A DNA stretch of 64,000 bases from Microbulbifer flavimaris (GTDB lineage Bacteria; Pseudomonadota; Gammaproteobacteria; Pseudomonadales; Cellvibrionaceae), in assembly GCF_001641755.2 (NCBI RefSeq), contig NZ_LRFG02000001.1:806001-870000 (forward strand), given 5' to 3'. Shown piece by piece: positions 39,254 to 47,740 of the stretch; within the stretch, counting starts at the first letter, position 1, and every line of letters begins with the position of its first letter. The notes beneath the pieces are model-generated. The model saw only the letters and a program-made list of their open reading frames with translations, did no database searches and was not told where the DNA came from. The translations under genes were made by a program, and so were the position numbers.

Positions 39254-39484
39254 ATGGAAATGTCATTTATCCCGCAGAACTATGAGGAATGGCGGCACTG
39301 CATTACCATCACCTGCGGACAAGAACTGACCGAAGCATTTATCAATAGCCGGATTCAGGCGCTTCAGAATAAATCAGACTACATGACCAAGCGGTTTGTA
39401 GAGCTTTATGGCGAAGCGCAGAGGCAGCGAACACTTGACTGGTTTGTGCGCGCGAGTGAAGAACTGAAGCATCCGAGCCACTGA
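39254..39484 (+). CDS. Conserved small protein between dksA2 and COG0523 GTPase genes
   Basis: This 76-residue protein starts MEMSFIPQNYEEWRHCITI; a second ATG two codons later is possible. It continues with CGQELTEAFINSRIQAL and FVELYGEAQRQRTLDWF. It is soluble, probably all helical, with two Cys (residues about 16 and 21) and no known catalytic motif. I recall similar small proteins beside COG0523 genes, but assign no function. The gap to dksA2 is 28 bases and to the GTPase 79 bases, so the three form one unit under Zur-like box 3. Confidence 0.78.
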   Translation: MEMSFIPQNYEEWRHCITITCGQELTEAFINSRIQALQNKSDYMTKRFVELYGEAQRQRTLDWFVRASEELKHPSH

Positions 39485-39563
39485 AAACGAGACATTCCCG
39501 CGTGACAAACTTCCGTTGCGCAGACAAGCATCAAGAAACAGCCAATTGTTGGAGAAACTCACA

Positions 39564-40757
39564 ATGACCGCGCGGCTGCCCGTTACAGTACTGTCCGGCT
39601 TTCTTGGAGCCGGAAAGACTACCCTGCTCAACCAGATCCTCAACAACCGCGCCGACTTACGGGTAGCGGTCATCGTAAATGACATGAGCGAGGTCAATAT
39701 TGACGCAGCGCTTGTAAACAACGAAGTTCACCTGAACCGCACGGAAGAAAAGCTGGTGGAGATGAGTAACGGTTGTATCTGCTGCACCCTGCGGGAAGAC
39801 CTGCTGGTAGAAGTGACCAAGCTCGCAAAGGAGGACCGCTTCGATTGCCTCGTTATTGAGTCGACCGGGATATCAGAGCCCCTGCCGGTGGCAGAGACCT
39901 TCACTTTTGCCGACGAAGACGGACAGAGCCTGTCTGAAGTCGCAAAACTGGACACCATGGTCACCGTAGTCGACGGTGCCAACTTTCTGAAGGATTACCA
40001 CGCAGCTGAGTCCCTCAAGGAGGCCGGTGAATACCTTGGCGATGAAGATGAGCGGAATGTCGCCGATTTATTGGTTGACCAGATCGAGTTTTGCGACATT
40101 TTGCTGATCAGCAAGGTCGACCTGATCACCAGCCAGCAGCTGGAAGAGCTACAAGCCGCACTTCGCAGCCTCAACCCCCGCGCAGAAATCCTGCCGATGG
40201 AAAAAGGCAATGTGCCCATCGAAAAAGTCTTGATGACCGGAAAGTTTGATTTCGAGCAGGCACAACTGGCACCGGGCTGGCTGAAAGAGATGCGCGGAGA
40301 GCACACGCCAGAAACAGAGGAATACGGCATTAGTAGCTTTGCCTACCGCGCCCGCCGCCCATTCCATCCGCAGCGGCTGTTTGACTTCTTCAATGACCCC
40401 CAGTTGAGCGGACGACTGCTGCGCTCCAAGGGTTACTTTTGGCTGGCCAGTCGGCCGCATTATGCTGGTACCTGGAGCCAGGCCGGCGGTATTGCCCAGC
40501 ACGGCGCGGCCGGCTATTTCTGGGCAGCAGTACCTCGGGATGAATGGCCGCAAGACACCGAACAGCAACAATACATCCTCGATAACTGGGTGGAGCCGTT
40601 CGGCGATCGCCGCCAGGAGCTGGTGTTTATTGGACAGAATCTCCCTGAGGAGTGGATTCGGAAACGATTGGATGAATGCCTGCTCAGCGACCATGAAATG
40701 GACGCAGGTGAGATCGTCTGGCGGACACTCCCCGACCCCTTCCCTGCCTGGGACTGA
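39564..40757 (+). CDS. zigA: COG0523 (G3E) GTPase, ZigA-like zinc metallochaperone
   Basis: This 397-residue GTPase has Walker A SGFLGAGKTTLLNQ near residue 10, the metal-binding CxCC motif NGCICCTLREDL near residue 69, switch/Walker B IESTGISEPLPVAETF, and base-recognition SKVDLI. The CobW C-terminal domain follows from about residue 265 and contains the FHPQRLFDFF segment. Zur-controlled members (ZigA in Acinetobacter, YeiR/ZNG1 relatives) deliver zinc to client enzymes. The ATG at 39564 has GGAGAAA upstream. It is the last gene of the dksA2 unit and ends before a strong bidirectional terminator. Confidence 0.9.
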   Translation: MTARLPVTVLSGFLGAGKTTLLNQILNNRADLRVAVIVNDMSEVNIDAALVNNEVHLNRTEEKLVEMSNGCICCTLREDLLVEVTKLAKEDRFDCLVIESTGISEPLPVAETFTFADEDGQSLSEVAKLDTMVTVVDGANFLKDYHAAESLKEAGEYLGDEDERNVADLLVDQIEFCDILLISKVDLITSQQLEELQAALRSLNPRAEILPMEKGNVPIEKVLMTGKFDFEQAQLAPGWLKEMRGEHTPETEEYGISSFAYRARRPFHPQRLFDFFNDPQLSGRLLRSKGYFWLASRPHYAGTWSQAGGIAQHGAAGYFWAAVPRDEWPQDTEQQQYILDNWVEPFGDRRQELVFIGQNLPEEWIRKRLDECLLSDHEMDAGEIVWRTLPDPFPAWD

Positions 40758-40796
40758 AATCCATAGCAGCTCTGATTCCCCTCGAAATTTTCGTCG

Positions 40797-40831
40797 ATAA
40801 AAAAAGCGGGCCTGAGGCCCGCTTTTTTATT
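40797..40831. terminator. Bidirectional rho-independent terminator
   Basis: AAAAAAAGCGGGCCTGAGGC continues to CCGCTTTTTTA: a GCGGGCC/GGCCCGC stem (40806-40823) with A and T runs on either side. It serves both the convergent COG0523 gene (plus) and the M3 peptidase gene (minus). Confidence 0.92.
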
Positions 40832-40877
40832 CAGGATCAATCCGGGCAGCGCATCCTTGCGCTCCCGCTGCGGAACA

Positions 40878-43061
40878 TCAACCTTTTGGGTTGAGTCCGC
40901 GACGTTCCAGCAGAGCCTCAGTGGTAGGCTCCTGGCCACGGAACTTGACGTAAGACTCCATGGGCGGGCGGGAATTCCCCGTTTCCAGGATGTTCTTGCG
41001 GTACCAGTCACCGTTCTTGCGCGTCAGACCACCACGCTCACGAATGTACGCGAAAGCATCGGCAGCCAGAATTTCACTCCACATGTAGGCGTAATAACCG
41101 GCAGAGTAGCCGCCACCAATGGAGTGGGCAAAATAGGTGGACTTGTAGCGCGGCGGTACTGCCGGCAGATCAACCCCGTGCTTTTTCAGTGCCGCAGCCT
41201 CAAACTTCTCGACATCTTGAAGCTCAGCATCACCAGGCAGTGAGTGCCATTCCATATCCAGCAGTGCGGCAGACATATACTCCAGGGTATCAAAGCCCAT
41301 ATTGAAGTTTTTCGCTTTCTGCACTTTTTCAAGCAGTTCCGCAGGAATCGGCTCGCCGGTCTTGTAATGGTAGGCATAGTTTTCAAGCACCTCCGGCAGA
41401 CCGGCCCAGTCCTCCTCAAACGTAGACGGGAACTCTACGTAATCACGGGATGTGTTTGTTCCTGCAAGGCTCGGATAGCGGACATCGGAGAACATGCCAT
41501 GCAGGCCGTGGCCCAGCTCGTGGAACATGGTGGTGACATGGTCATAGCTAACCAGGGTCGGTTCGCCTTCCGGGCCTTTGGGAATGTTCATCACATTCAC
41601 GACTACCGGCTTCTGTTCGAGCAGGCCGGACTGCCCCACAAAGGAACTCATCCAGGCACCACCACGCTTGCCTTCACGAGCAAAGTAGTCCGCGTAGAAA
41701 ATCGCCAGGCTCTTGCCATCGTGGTCGAACAGCTCATACGCCTGCACGTCGGGGTGGTAGACCGGCAGATCAGGGCGCTCTTCAAAGCGGATACCATACA
41801 GACGGTTCATGGTATAGAAGAGACCGTCGTTCAATACACGATTGAACTCAAAGTACTCACGTACCTCTTGCTCATTGAGGTCGTACTTATCCTGGCGGAC
41901 TTTTTCTGCATAGTATGCCCAGTCCCAGGGCTGTGCTTCGAAGTCACCACCTTCCCGCTCGATCATGGCCTGAATAGCGGCCTGCTCGGCTTTGGTATTG
42001 CTGATTACAGCTGGCACCATCGAGCTCAGCATATTCATCACCGCTTCAGGCTTTTCCGCCATGGTGTTGGTCAGCTGATACTCTGCCCAGTTGTCGTAGC
42101 CCAGCAGATCTGCTTTTTGAGCGCGGATTTGAACAAGGCGCTGGACAACCGGGCGGTTATCCAGCTCACCGGATGTACCGCGATTGGCAGAAGCTTCCCA
42201 GATGCGCTGGCGCAGTTCCCGGTTCTTCAGCGACGCGAGCACCGGCTGACGTGTGGTGTTGGTGATGCTGATCAGGTATTTCCCTTCATGGCCAGCTTCC
42301 GCCGCAGCTGCAGCGGCGGACTTGATCGCGCTGTCGGACATGCCGTCGAGTTCTTGTTTGTCGTCGACAACAACGGCGATTTCCTTGGTGATCTTGAGCA
42401 GGTTCTGGCTGAACTGTGTGGTCAGGCTGGAGTGCTCTTCATTCAGGGCACGGAGGGTATCTTTCTGCTCGGCAGTGAGTTTGGCACCGGCCTTTACGAA
42501 CCGATCGTAATACACCTCCAGCAGGCGATCGGATTCCGGGTCCAGCTCCAGTGCGACGCGCTGATCATAGAGGGACGCGACGCGGGAAAAGAGCTGGTCA
42601 TTGAGGTAGATGCTGTCCCAGTGCGCTGCAAGCTTGGGAGCCAGCTCACTTTGCAGGGCCCGGCGCGCTTCGTTGCTGTCGGTACCGGCAAGATTGAAGA
42701 AAACACGGGATACCCGGGTCAGCAATGATCCGGATTTTTCCATCGCCACGATCGTGTTGTTGAAACTGGCAAGCTCAGGGTTGCCGGCGATCGCCTGGAC
42801 TTCCTGCAGATGTTCCGCCATGCCCTGCTCAAATGCCGGCTGAAAATGCTCATCGCGGATCTTGCTGAAATCCGGAGCCTGGTATTGCAGCGAACTTTGC
42901 TGGAGCAGTGGATTGTCTTGCTTTGCGGGGGCAGCTGGATCGGTAGCCAGCTGCGCACCTTGCGCATCAGTGGCGTTTTCAATCTTGTTTGCAGCTGAGT
43001 CAGGGGACTCAGAACAAGCAGTGATCGCAACAATTGCCAGAGCGAGCACGGATTTGCGCAT
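40878..43061 (-). CDS. M3 family oligopeptidase / peptidyl-dipeptidase, lipoprotein (Dcp-like)
   Basis: This 727-residue zinc peptidase has a lipoprotein signal (LAIVAITACSES) and a polar linker, then the thimet-oligopeptidase fold. The active site is FHELGHGLHGMFS near residue 510, with the third ligand in the YVEFPSTFEEDW helix about 28 residues on. The substrate-binding Tyr/Gly loop is SIGGGYSAGYYAYMWSE. Dcp enzymes remove C-terminal dipeptides from peptides in the envelope. It is monocistronic, with a terminator after it, and no Zur-like box in the 86 bases before it. Confidence 0.9.
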   Translation of the reverse strand: MRKSVLALAIVAITACSESPDSAANKIENATDAQGAQLATDPAAPAKQDNPLLQQSSLQYQAPDFSKIRDEHFQPAFEQGMAEHLQEVQAIAGNPELASFNNTIVAMEKSGSLLTRVSRVFFNLAGTDSNEARRALQSELAPKLAAHWDSIYLNDQLFSRVASLYDQRVALELDPESDRLLEVYYDRFVKAGAKLTAEQKDTLRALNEEHSSLTTQFSQNLLKITKEIAVVVDDKQELDGMSDSAIKSAAAAAAEAGHEGKYLISITNTTRQPVLASLKNRELRQRIWEASANRGTSGELDNRPVVQRLVQIRAQKADLLGYDNWAEYQLTNTMAEKPEAVMNMLSSMVPAVISNTKAEQAAIQAMIEREGGDFEAQPWDWAYYAEKVRQDKYDLNEQEVREYFEFNRVLNDGLFYTMNRLYGIRFEERPDLPVYHPDVQAYELFDHDGKSLAIFYADYFAREGKRGGAWMSSFVGQSGLLEQKPVVVNVMNIPKGPEGEPTLVSYDHVTTMFHELGHGLHGMFSDVRYPSLAGTNTSRDYVEFPSTFEEDWAGLPEVLENYAYHYKTGEPIPAELLEKVQKAKNFNMGFDTLEYMSAALLDMEWHSLPGDAELQDVEKFEAAALKKHGVDLPAVPPRYKSTYFAHSIGGGYSAGYYAYMWSEILAADAFAYIRERGGLTRKNGDWYRKNILETGNSRPPMESYVKFRGQEPTTEALLERRGLNPKG

Positions 43062-43147
43062 GTGATTCTCCAGTGTGTGTCAGTATTTTCAGCTAATGCC
43101 GGGGCACATCGCCCTGGAATCAGAAAGTTGGCCCACAATGGGCCTTT

Positions 43148-43633
43148 TTAAAATTTCAGCGCTTGCCATTTGTCGTTGCGATCAAACACCAGTGATCGCA
43201 CTGGGCCAAGCCCCTCGACATTGATCTGGTTGACCTGATCGGGCCATCGGTCCTGCAGGGCGTCGAAAGCGAACCACAATTCAGTGACATTCTGCGGCTG
43301 CGGCAGTTCCTGGTAGACCCAGATAAACTTGCCGTCTACCTCCTGCCCCACCGCGGTTAGCGTCAGGGGTTCACCTTTGGCCAACCCCATACTGAAGTGC
43401 GCCATGACATAGCGGCCAAACTGTTCCTGGGCAACCCGATCCTCAGAAAGATGCACCTGCTCGCCGACGAGCTCACTCAGCGCGTGCTCGGCGTCGTGCA
43501 CATAAAACCGGTGCATGATCTCAACGTTGCCAGTGCGATCGTTGAACAGCACTCGGGTAATGGCGCTTTTCATCTGGTGGGCCTGTGCAGTACAGGCCAC
43601 CAGCAACATTAGAACGACGAATAGCTTACGCAT
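43148..43633 (-). CDS. Exported DUF6702 family protein
   Basis: This 161-residue protein has a signal peptide (LFVVLMLLVACTAQA, then HQMKSAITRVLFN). The mature part contains VEIMHRFYVHDAEHALSEL with two His, GRYVMAHFSMGLAKGE and IWVYQELPQP. This pattern is typical of DUF6702, whose function is unknown. ATG at 43633 is preferred to the TTG at 43639 that abuts the M1 peptidase stop. It is almost certainly co-transcribed with the M1 peptidase gene and so shares its Zur-like box. Confidence 0.78.
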   Translation of the reverse strand: MRKLFVVLMLLVACTAQAHQMKSAITRVLFNDRTGNVEIMHRFYVHDAEHALSELVGEQVHLSEDRVAQEQFGRYVMAHFSMGLAKGEPLTLTAVGQEVDGKFIWVYQELPQPQNVTELWFAFDALQDRWPDQVNQINVEGLGPVRSLVFDRNDKWQALKF

Positions 43634-43639
43634 GTTCAA

Positions 43640-46087
43640 TTACTTCTTGTGAAAGCCGGGCTTGGGCTCTGCCTCCGCAGTCGTGATGTCGTGCATGATG
43701 TCACGGTATACCGGATCCGTCCGCTTCTCATCCTTGAACACTTCCATGCGTGACTTAATGATGCGACGCGGGTAGTGGTTGTTCTCGTTGTCGACATCAG
43801 CGGTCTCCCAGCGGGGATCCACAACCACCTGAACCAGCTCCTTTTCAGTCACGATCAACTTGGATACTGCTTCCGGCGATCGGCGCCAGATCTCGGCGGG
43901 GATGTAGCGGTCTTCTACGCTGCCGTCCTCAAATGTCAGCTGCAGCAGAATAGGCATGACCAGTCCGCCCAGGTTGGAGAAGTCCATAACATAGTAGTTT
44001 TTGTCTTCATCCAGAGCGCGCTTCAGTACATCGCGCTCCCAAGGCTCCAGATCTTCCAACATTTGCGCATACTCATTGCGCTCTTTGTTGGTGACAGTAA
44101 AGCGATCATTGGTATCGTAAAAATCGCGAATATCTTGATTTTTTTCCACCCAGGTTTTATTGCCAGCGTCCAGCTCGCGCTTTACGAAAAGCGACTGGGG
44201 CTTGTCGGCCTCTTCCTTACGGCGGCGTTCGAAATCAATATCCGGGTTCAAGGTGTCGAGGCGCAGCTGCCACACCTTGTCGAGACTGATATCTACATGA
44301 TCGGTAGTGTAAAACCAGCCACGCCAGAACCAGTCCAGGTCCACACCACTCGCCTCTTCCATGGTACGGAAGAAGTCGGCCGGAGTCGGGCGCTTGTACT
44401 GCCAGCGGGTAGCATATTCCTTGAAGGCAAAATCAAACAGCTCGCGGCCCAGGATCACCTCCCGCAGGATGTTCAGTGCGGCTGCGGGCTTGGCGTAAGC
44501 GTTGGGCCCAAGGCGCAGCACGGAATCGGACTGAGTCATGATTGGCACCTGGATATCGGACTTCATGTAGTCAACGATATCGCGCGGCTCAACACCCCAG
44601 GGCATCTCTGGATCCCACTCGCGGCCTGCGACGCCATCGAGGAAACTGTTGAGGCCCTCGTCCATCCAGGTCCACTGGCGTTCGTCGGAGTTGACGATCA
44701 TGGGGAAATAGATATGCCCGATCTCATGAATTACCACACCGATCAGAAAGCGTTTTTCCGCCTGGGTCCAGGTACGGCTGCCGTCTTCATGCAGGGTGGT
44801 ACGCGGGCCATTGAAAGTGATCATCGGATACTCCATGCCACCCACAGGACCGTTGACGCTCTGGGCGACCGGGTACGGATAGTCAAAGGAGAAACGCGAG
44901 TAAACTTCCATGGTGTGGATGACGGACTCGGTAGAGTATTTTTTCCACAGCTCACCGCCTTCTTTAGGGTAGAAAGACATCGCCATTACCTCAGGCATGA
45001 TATCTCCACCCTGCTGGTAACCGCGGGCATCCCACATGAATTTACGCGATGAGGCCCATGCGAAGTCGCGCACCTTATCAGCCTTGAATTGCCAGGTTTT
45101 GGTCTTGCTGGTGCCTTCTTTCTCGTTTTCCAGAGCTTCAGCTTCAGTCACGATAAAAACCGGGCGTTCTGCGGTACGAGCCTGCTCCAGACGCTCGCGT
45201 TGGCTCTCCGAGAGCACTTCCCAGGGGTTCTGGAGGCTGCCGGTTGCCGACACAATGTGGTCAGCGGGCACCGTCAGGTTGACCTCGTAGTTTCCGAACT
45301 CCAGTGTAAACTCACCTCGGCCCAAGAACTCTTTGTTGCTCCAGGCCTCGTAGTCGGTATAGGCGTGCAGGCGCGGGAACCACTGGGCCAGCAGGAAGAT
45401 GTCGTTGCCGCCTTTGCGGGCATCATCGGGGAAATGCTCATAGCCGGAGCGCGCCGACACAGCATCCTCCTCCACGATATTGAATGCAAAATCCATGCTG
45501 AAGGTGACCTGCTCGCCCGGCTTGAGCGGCTGTGCCAGGTCTACCCGCATGTTGGTCCCTACCACGGTTGCACGCAGTGTATTGCCCTCGGCATCCTTCA
45601 GGTTGCTGATGGTATAACCCACCTCGTTATCCGCCAGCCACTGCTGACGGCGCAACTCGCCGAACGTAATACCTGCGGGCGCCTCGTCGGAGACATTGCG
45701 GGTACCCGGGCCACGGTTACCGAGCCCACCGAACGTGAGCGTCCGTTCCGCCATGGAGTCCAGGCGGAAACGGTTCTGGTCCAGCTGGAACCAGAGGTAC
45801 TTCAGGGTATCGGGAGAGTTGTTGGTATAGCGGATGCTCTGACTGGCACTGAGGGCACGCTTGTTTTCGTCCAGCCGCGCGTCAATGCGGTAATCTACCT
45901 GCTGTTGCCAGTAGGCATGTCCGGGCTCGCCGGCAGCATTGCGGTATACGTTAGGCGTGGGGAGGAGCTCTTCAAGCTGGCGAAACTTGTCACCAGTGAC
46001 GTTCAGCGGATCCGCGGCCTGGGACTGGGCAACGCAGGTCATGGCAAGAAGCGCCGCTACCAGGCGGCCGGGAAAATTCAACATCAT
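43640..46087 (-). CDS. Exported M1 family zinc metallopeptidase, with Zur-like box upstream
   Basis: This protein of about 815 residues has a signal peptide (LVAALLAMTCVAQSQA) and M1 aminopeptidase architecture: an N-terminal beta-saddle, VGGMEYPMITFNGP in place of the usual GAMEN motif, the zinc site VVIHEIGHIYFP near residue 450, and the distal Glu in WTWMDEGLNSF 18-19 residues on. The C-terminal part is long and does not resemble ERAP-type domains. Two adjacent ATG codons (46087, 46084) are possible starts. A Zur-like palindrome ends 28 bases upstream, so zinc limitation probably induces a zinc enzyme. Peptide scavenging or release of bound zinc is possible; both are inference. Confidence 0.88.
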   Translation of the reverse strand: MMLNFPGRLVAALLAMTCVAQSQAADPLNVTGDKFRQLEELLPTPNVYRNAAGEPGHAYWQQQVDYRIDARLDENKRALSASQSIRYTNNSPDTLKYLWFQLDQNRFRLDSMAERTLTFGGLGNRGPGTRNVSDEAPAGITFGELRRQQWLADNEVGYTISNLKDAEGNTLRATVVGTNMRVDLAQPLKPGEQVTFSMDFAFNIVEEDAVSARSGYEHFPDDARKGGNDIFLLAQWFPRLHAYTDYEAWSNKEFLGRGEFTLEFGNYEVNLTVPADHIVSATGSLQNPWEVLSESQRERLEQARTAERPVFIVTEAEALENEKEGTSKTKTWQFKADKVRDFAWASSRKFMWDARGYQQGGDIMPEVMAMSFYPKEGGELWKKYSTESVIHTMEVYSRFSFDYPYPVAQSVNGPVGGMEYPMITFNGPRTTLHEDGSRTWTQAEKRFLIGVVIHEIGHIYFPMIVNSDERQWTWMDEGLNSFLDGVAGREWDPEMPWGVEPRDIVDYMKSDIQVPIMTQSDSVLRLGPNAYAKPAAALNILREVILGRELFDFAFKEYATRWQYKRPTPADFFRTMEEASGVDLDWFWRGWFYTTDHVDISLDKVWQLRLDTLNPDIDFERRRKEEADKPQSLFVKRELDAGNKTWVEKNQDIRDFYDTNDRFTVTNKERNEYAQMLEDLEPWERDVLKRALDEDKNYYVMDFSNLGGLVMPILLQLTFEDGSVEDRYIPAEIWRRSPEAVSKLIVTEKELVQVVVDPRWETADVDNENNHYPRRIIKSRMEVFKDEKRTDPVYRDIMHDITTAEAEPKPGFHKK

Positions 46088-46114
46088 TACCAACTTCTGA
46101 TTACAGACGAATGA

Positions 46115-46129
46115 TGTTACATAGTATCA
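46115..46129 (-). promoter_or_regulatory. Zur-like operator 4 (before the M1 peptidase gene)
   Basis: Plus-strand TGTTACATAGTATCA resembles box 5 (TGTTACATCATATCA) at 13 of 15 positions. It lies 28 bases upstream of the M1 peptidase start on the minus strand. No gene starts on the other side, so the peptidase gene is the only obvious target. Confidence 0.7.
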
Positions 46130-46265
46130 TTGAACGACTGGCGCGCAAACTATCCCGTGATAGCCTCATCGCATCAGACCAACCGTTCATCCCGTCGACC
46201 AGAAAACGAGCGGAACAGTTTCCCCCAGACCGCTGGAGACGCGACCGACCAGGAGCAGCAAAGAG

Positions 46266-47267
46266 CTAACCCCTGGTCAACAAGCCCAGCCAGTCCGCCT
46301 CCAGACCGGCCCAATCCCGGCGCTCCGGATCGATCACTTCGACACGACTCTCCAGCGCATCATCCAGCTCCAGGACACTCAAAACAGAATCCGCTTTATT
46401 GAAGCCAAACACCCCTTCATCTGTGATGAATATTCCCTTGAGCCGCTCTACGGCGCTGCCGGTAATCAGCGCAAGCAGCTGCTTGTAGTCGAACACAAAT
46501 ACGGGGCTGAAGCGCCAGCCACAGCTGTGATAGCCCTCACCACTGCTCTCGGACCGCAAGTAGCCACACTCCGGCAGCGGCTCATCCTCCACTACTGGCG
46601 GCGGATGCCGGTGCCCAGCACTCCGGGGTGGGGGCAGGAAGGCGCTGGAAGCGCCCAGCCAGTCAGGGTCAACCCGCCCCCGCACCACCGATTGCAACGG
46701 CTTCTCCGCCCCGCCCGGCAGGAAAGAGAGATATCGACGGAGGTTTTCGAGGTCATCAGGGCCGTACAGATCGGATTTGTTTGCCACCACCAGATCCGCG
46801 ACCTCCAGCTGCTGACGGAAGGTATCACTGCTGAGGTAGCGCTCATCGGAGATTTTGCGGGCATCCACCAGCGTCAGAGTGGCGTGGAGGTCCAGCACGC
46901 CCGACTGAACTGATTCGGCCAGAGTCTCAAGCACCTCACGGGGGTGGCCCAGGCCTGTGGGCTCAATCAACAACCTGTGAGGCCGGGCTTTTACCAGCAG
47001 CTGGTTCAGCGCGATCTGCATCGGCAGGCCCGCGGTACAGCACATGCAGCCACCCGGCACTTCCCGGACAAACAGACCGCCATCCTGCTGGGAGCCAAAG
47101 AGCCCGCCGTCGATGCCAATCTCACCGAATTCGTTAACCAGTACCGCCCAGCGCTCGTCGCGAGGCTTGCTCTCCAGAAGGTGGCGGATTGCAGTGGTCT
47201 TGCCAACCCCGAGAAACCCGGTGATAACATTCACCGGTACTGCGCGGATCTCTTCCCTCTTCTGCAC
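46266..47267 (-). CDS. COG0523 (G3E) GTPase, second zinc metallochaperone
   Basis: This 333-residue GTPase has Walker A ITGFLGVGKTTAIRHL near residue 15, CxCC in PGGCMCCTAGLP near residue 73, IEPTGLGHP, and base-recognition NKSDLY. A His-containing linker (GHRHPPPVVEDE) lies before the short CobW C-terminal domain. It is shorter than, and belongs to a different subfamily from, the ZigA-like protein at 39564. It is the third gene of the operon under Zur-like box 5; its ATG overlaps the zur stop by one base. A role in zinc delivery is inferred from family and context. Confidence 0.9.
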   Translation of the reverse strand: MQKREEIRAVPVNVITGFLGVGKTTAIRHLLESKPRDERWAVLVNEFGEIGIDGGLFGSQQDGGLFVREVPGGCMCCTAGLPMQIALNQLLVKARPHRLLIEPTGLGHPREVLETLAESVQSGVLDLHATLTLVDARKISDERYLSSDTFRQQLEVADLVVANKSDLYGPDDLENLRRYLSFLPGGAEKPLQSVVRGRVDPDWLGASSAFLPPPRSAGHRHPPPVVEDEPLPECGYLRSESSGEGYHSCGWRFSPVFVFDYKQLLALITGSAVERLKGIFITDEGVFGFNKADSVLSVLELDDALESRVEVIDPERRDWAGLEADWLGLLTRG

Positions 47268-47737
47268 TAAGCAGCACTCCGCTCTGCACAGTCTTCACAC
47301 AGGCAATCAAGCTCCAGTTGCGATGTCTGCAAGAAGAAACCCGCACTTTCGACGGTATCGCGTAGGGTGGCAATCACCTCGGGCTTGATACCGATTTCCC
47401 TCACTTTGCTGCAGCGGCCGCAAATCAGAAACTGGGGCGTTTGATGACGATGATCACAGGCGATATGGGCGCAGGCGAGGTACTTGTTTTCCGAATTCAG
47501 CTTATGGGCCAGGTTTTCTTCAGCCAGGAAATCCAGCATCCGATAAACAGACATCGCCGGAATGGACTCACCGAACTCCTCTTTGTAGCACTCCACAATC
47601 TCATACGCCGACAGCGGCTTTCTGGAGCGTAAAAGGATAGTCAGGACATTCCTGCGCTTATCGGTCAGGCGTGCGCCGGTGGAGCGGCAGGCATCTTCCG
47701 CAGCGCTCAGGGTTCGCTTCAACTGGGATGCATTCAT
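47267..47737 (-). CDS. zur: Zur, zinc-responsive Fur-family repressor (paralogue 2, sensing site intact)
   Basis: This 156-residue protein has the winged helix (ARLTDKRRNVLTILL, SIPAMSVYRMLDFLAEENLAHKL). The regulatory zinc site appears intact: His78, Cys89 in YLACAH, and His96/98 in the CDHRHQTPQF loop. The structural site is C106-x2-C109 and C147-x2-C150. It is the likely true zinc sensor acting on the five palindromes of the window. It lies four bases after the ZrgA-like gene and overlaps the GTPase, so it is autoregulated if box 5 is functional. It shares the IPAMSVYR and LAHKL blocks with paralogue 1 at 32363. Confidence 0.9.
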   Translation of the reverse strand: MNASQLKRTLSAAEDACRSTGARLTDKRRNVLTILLRSRKPLSAYEIVECYKEEFGESIPAMSVYRMLDFLAEENLAHKLNSENKYLACAHIACDHRHQTPQFLICGRCSKVREIGIKPEVIATLRDTVESAGFFLQTSQLELDCLCEDCAERSAA

Positions 47738-47740
47738 GGC

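Noticed and set aside
41244..45052. Long plus-strand open frames opposite the M3 and M1 peptidase genes
   Set aside because: They mirror the real minus-strand peptidase genes, which have catalytic motifs, and carry no recognisable domain.
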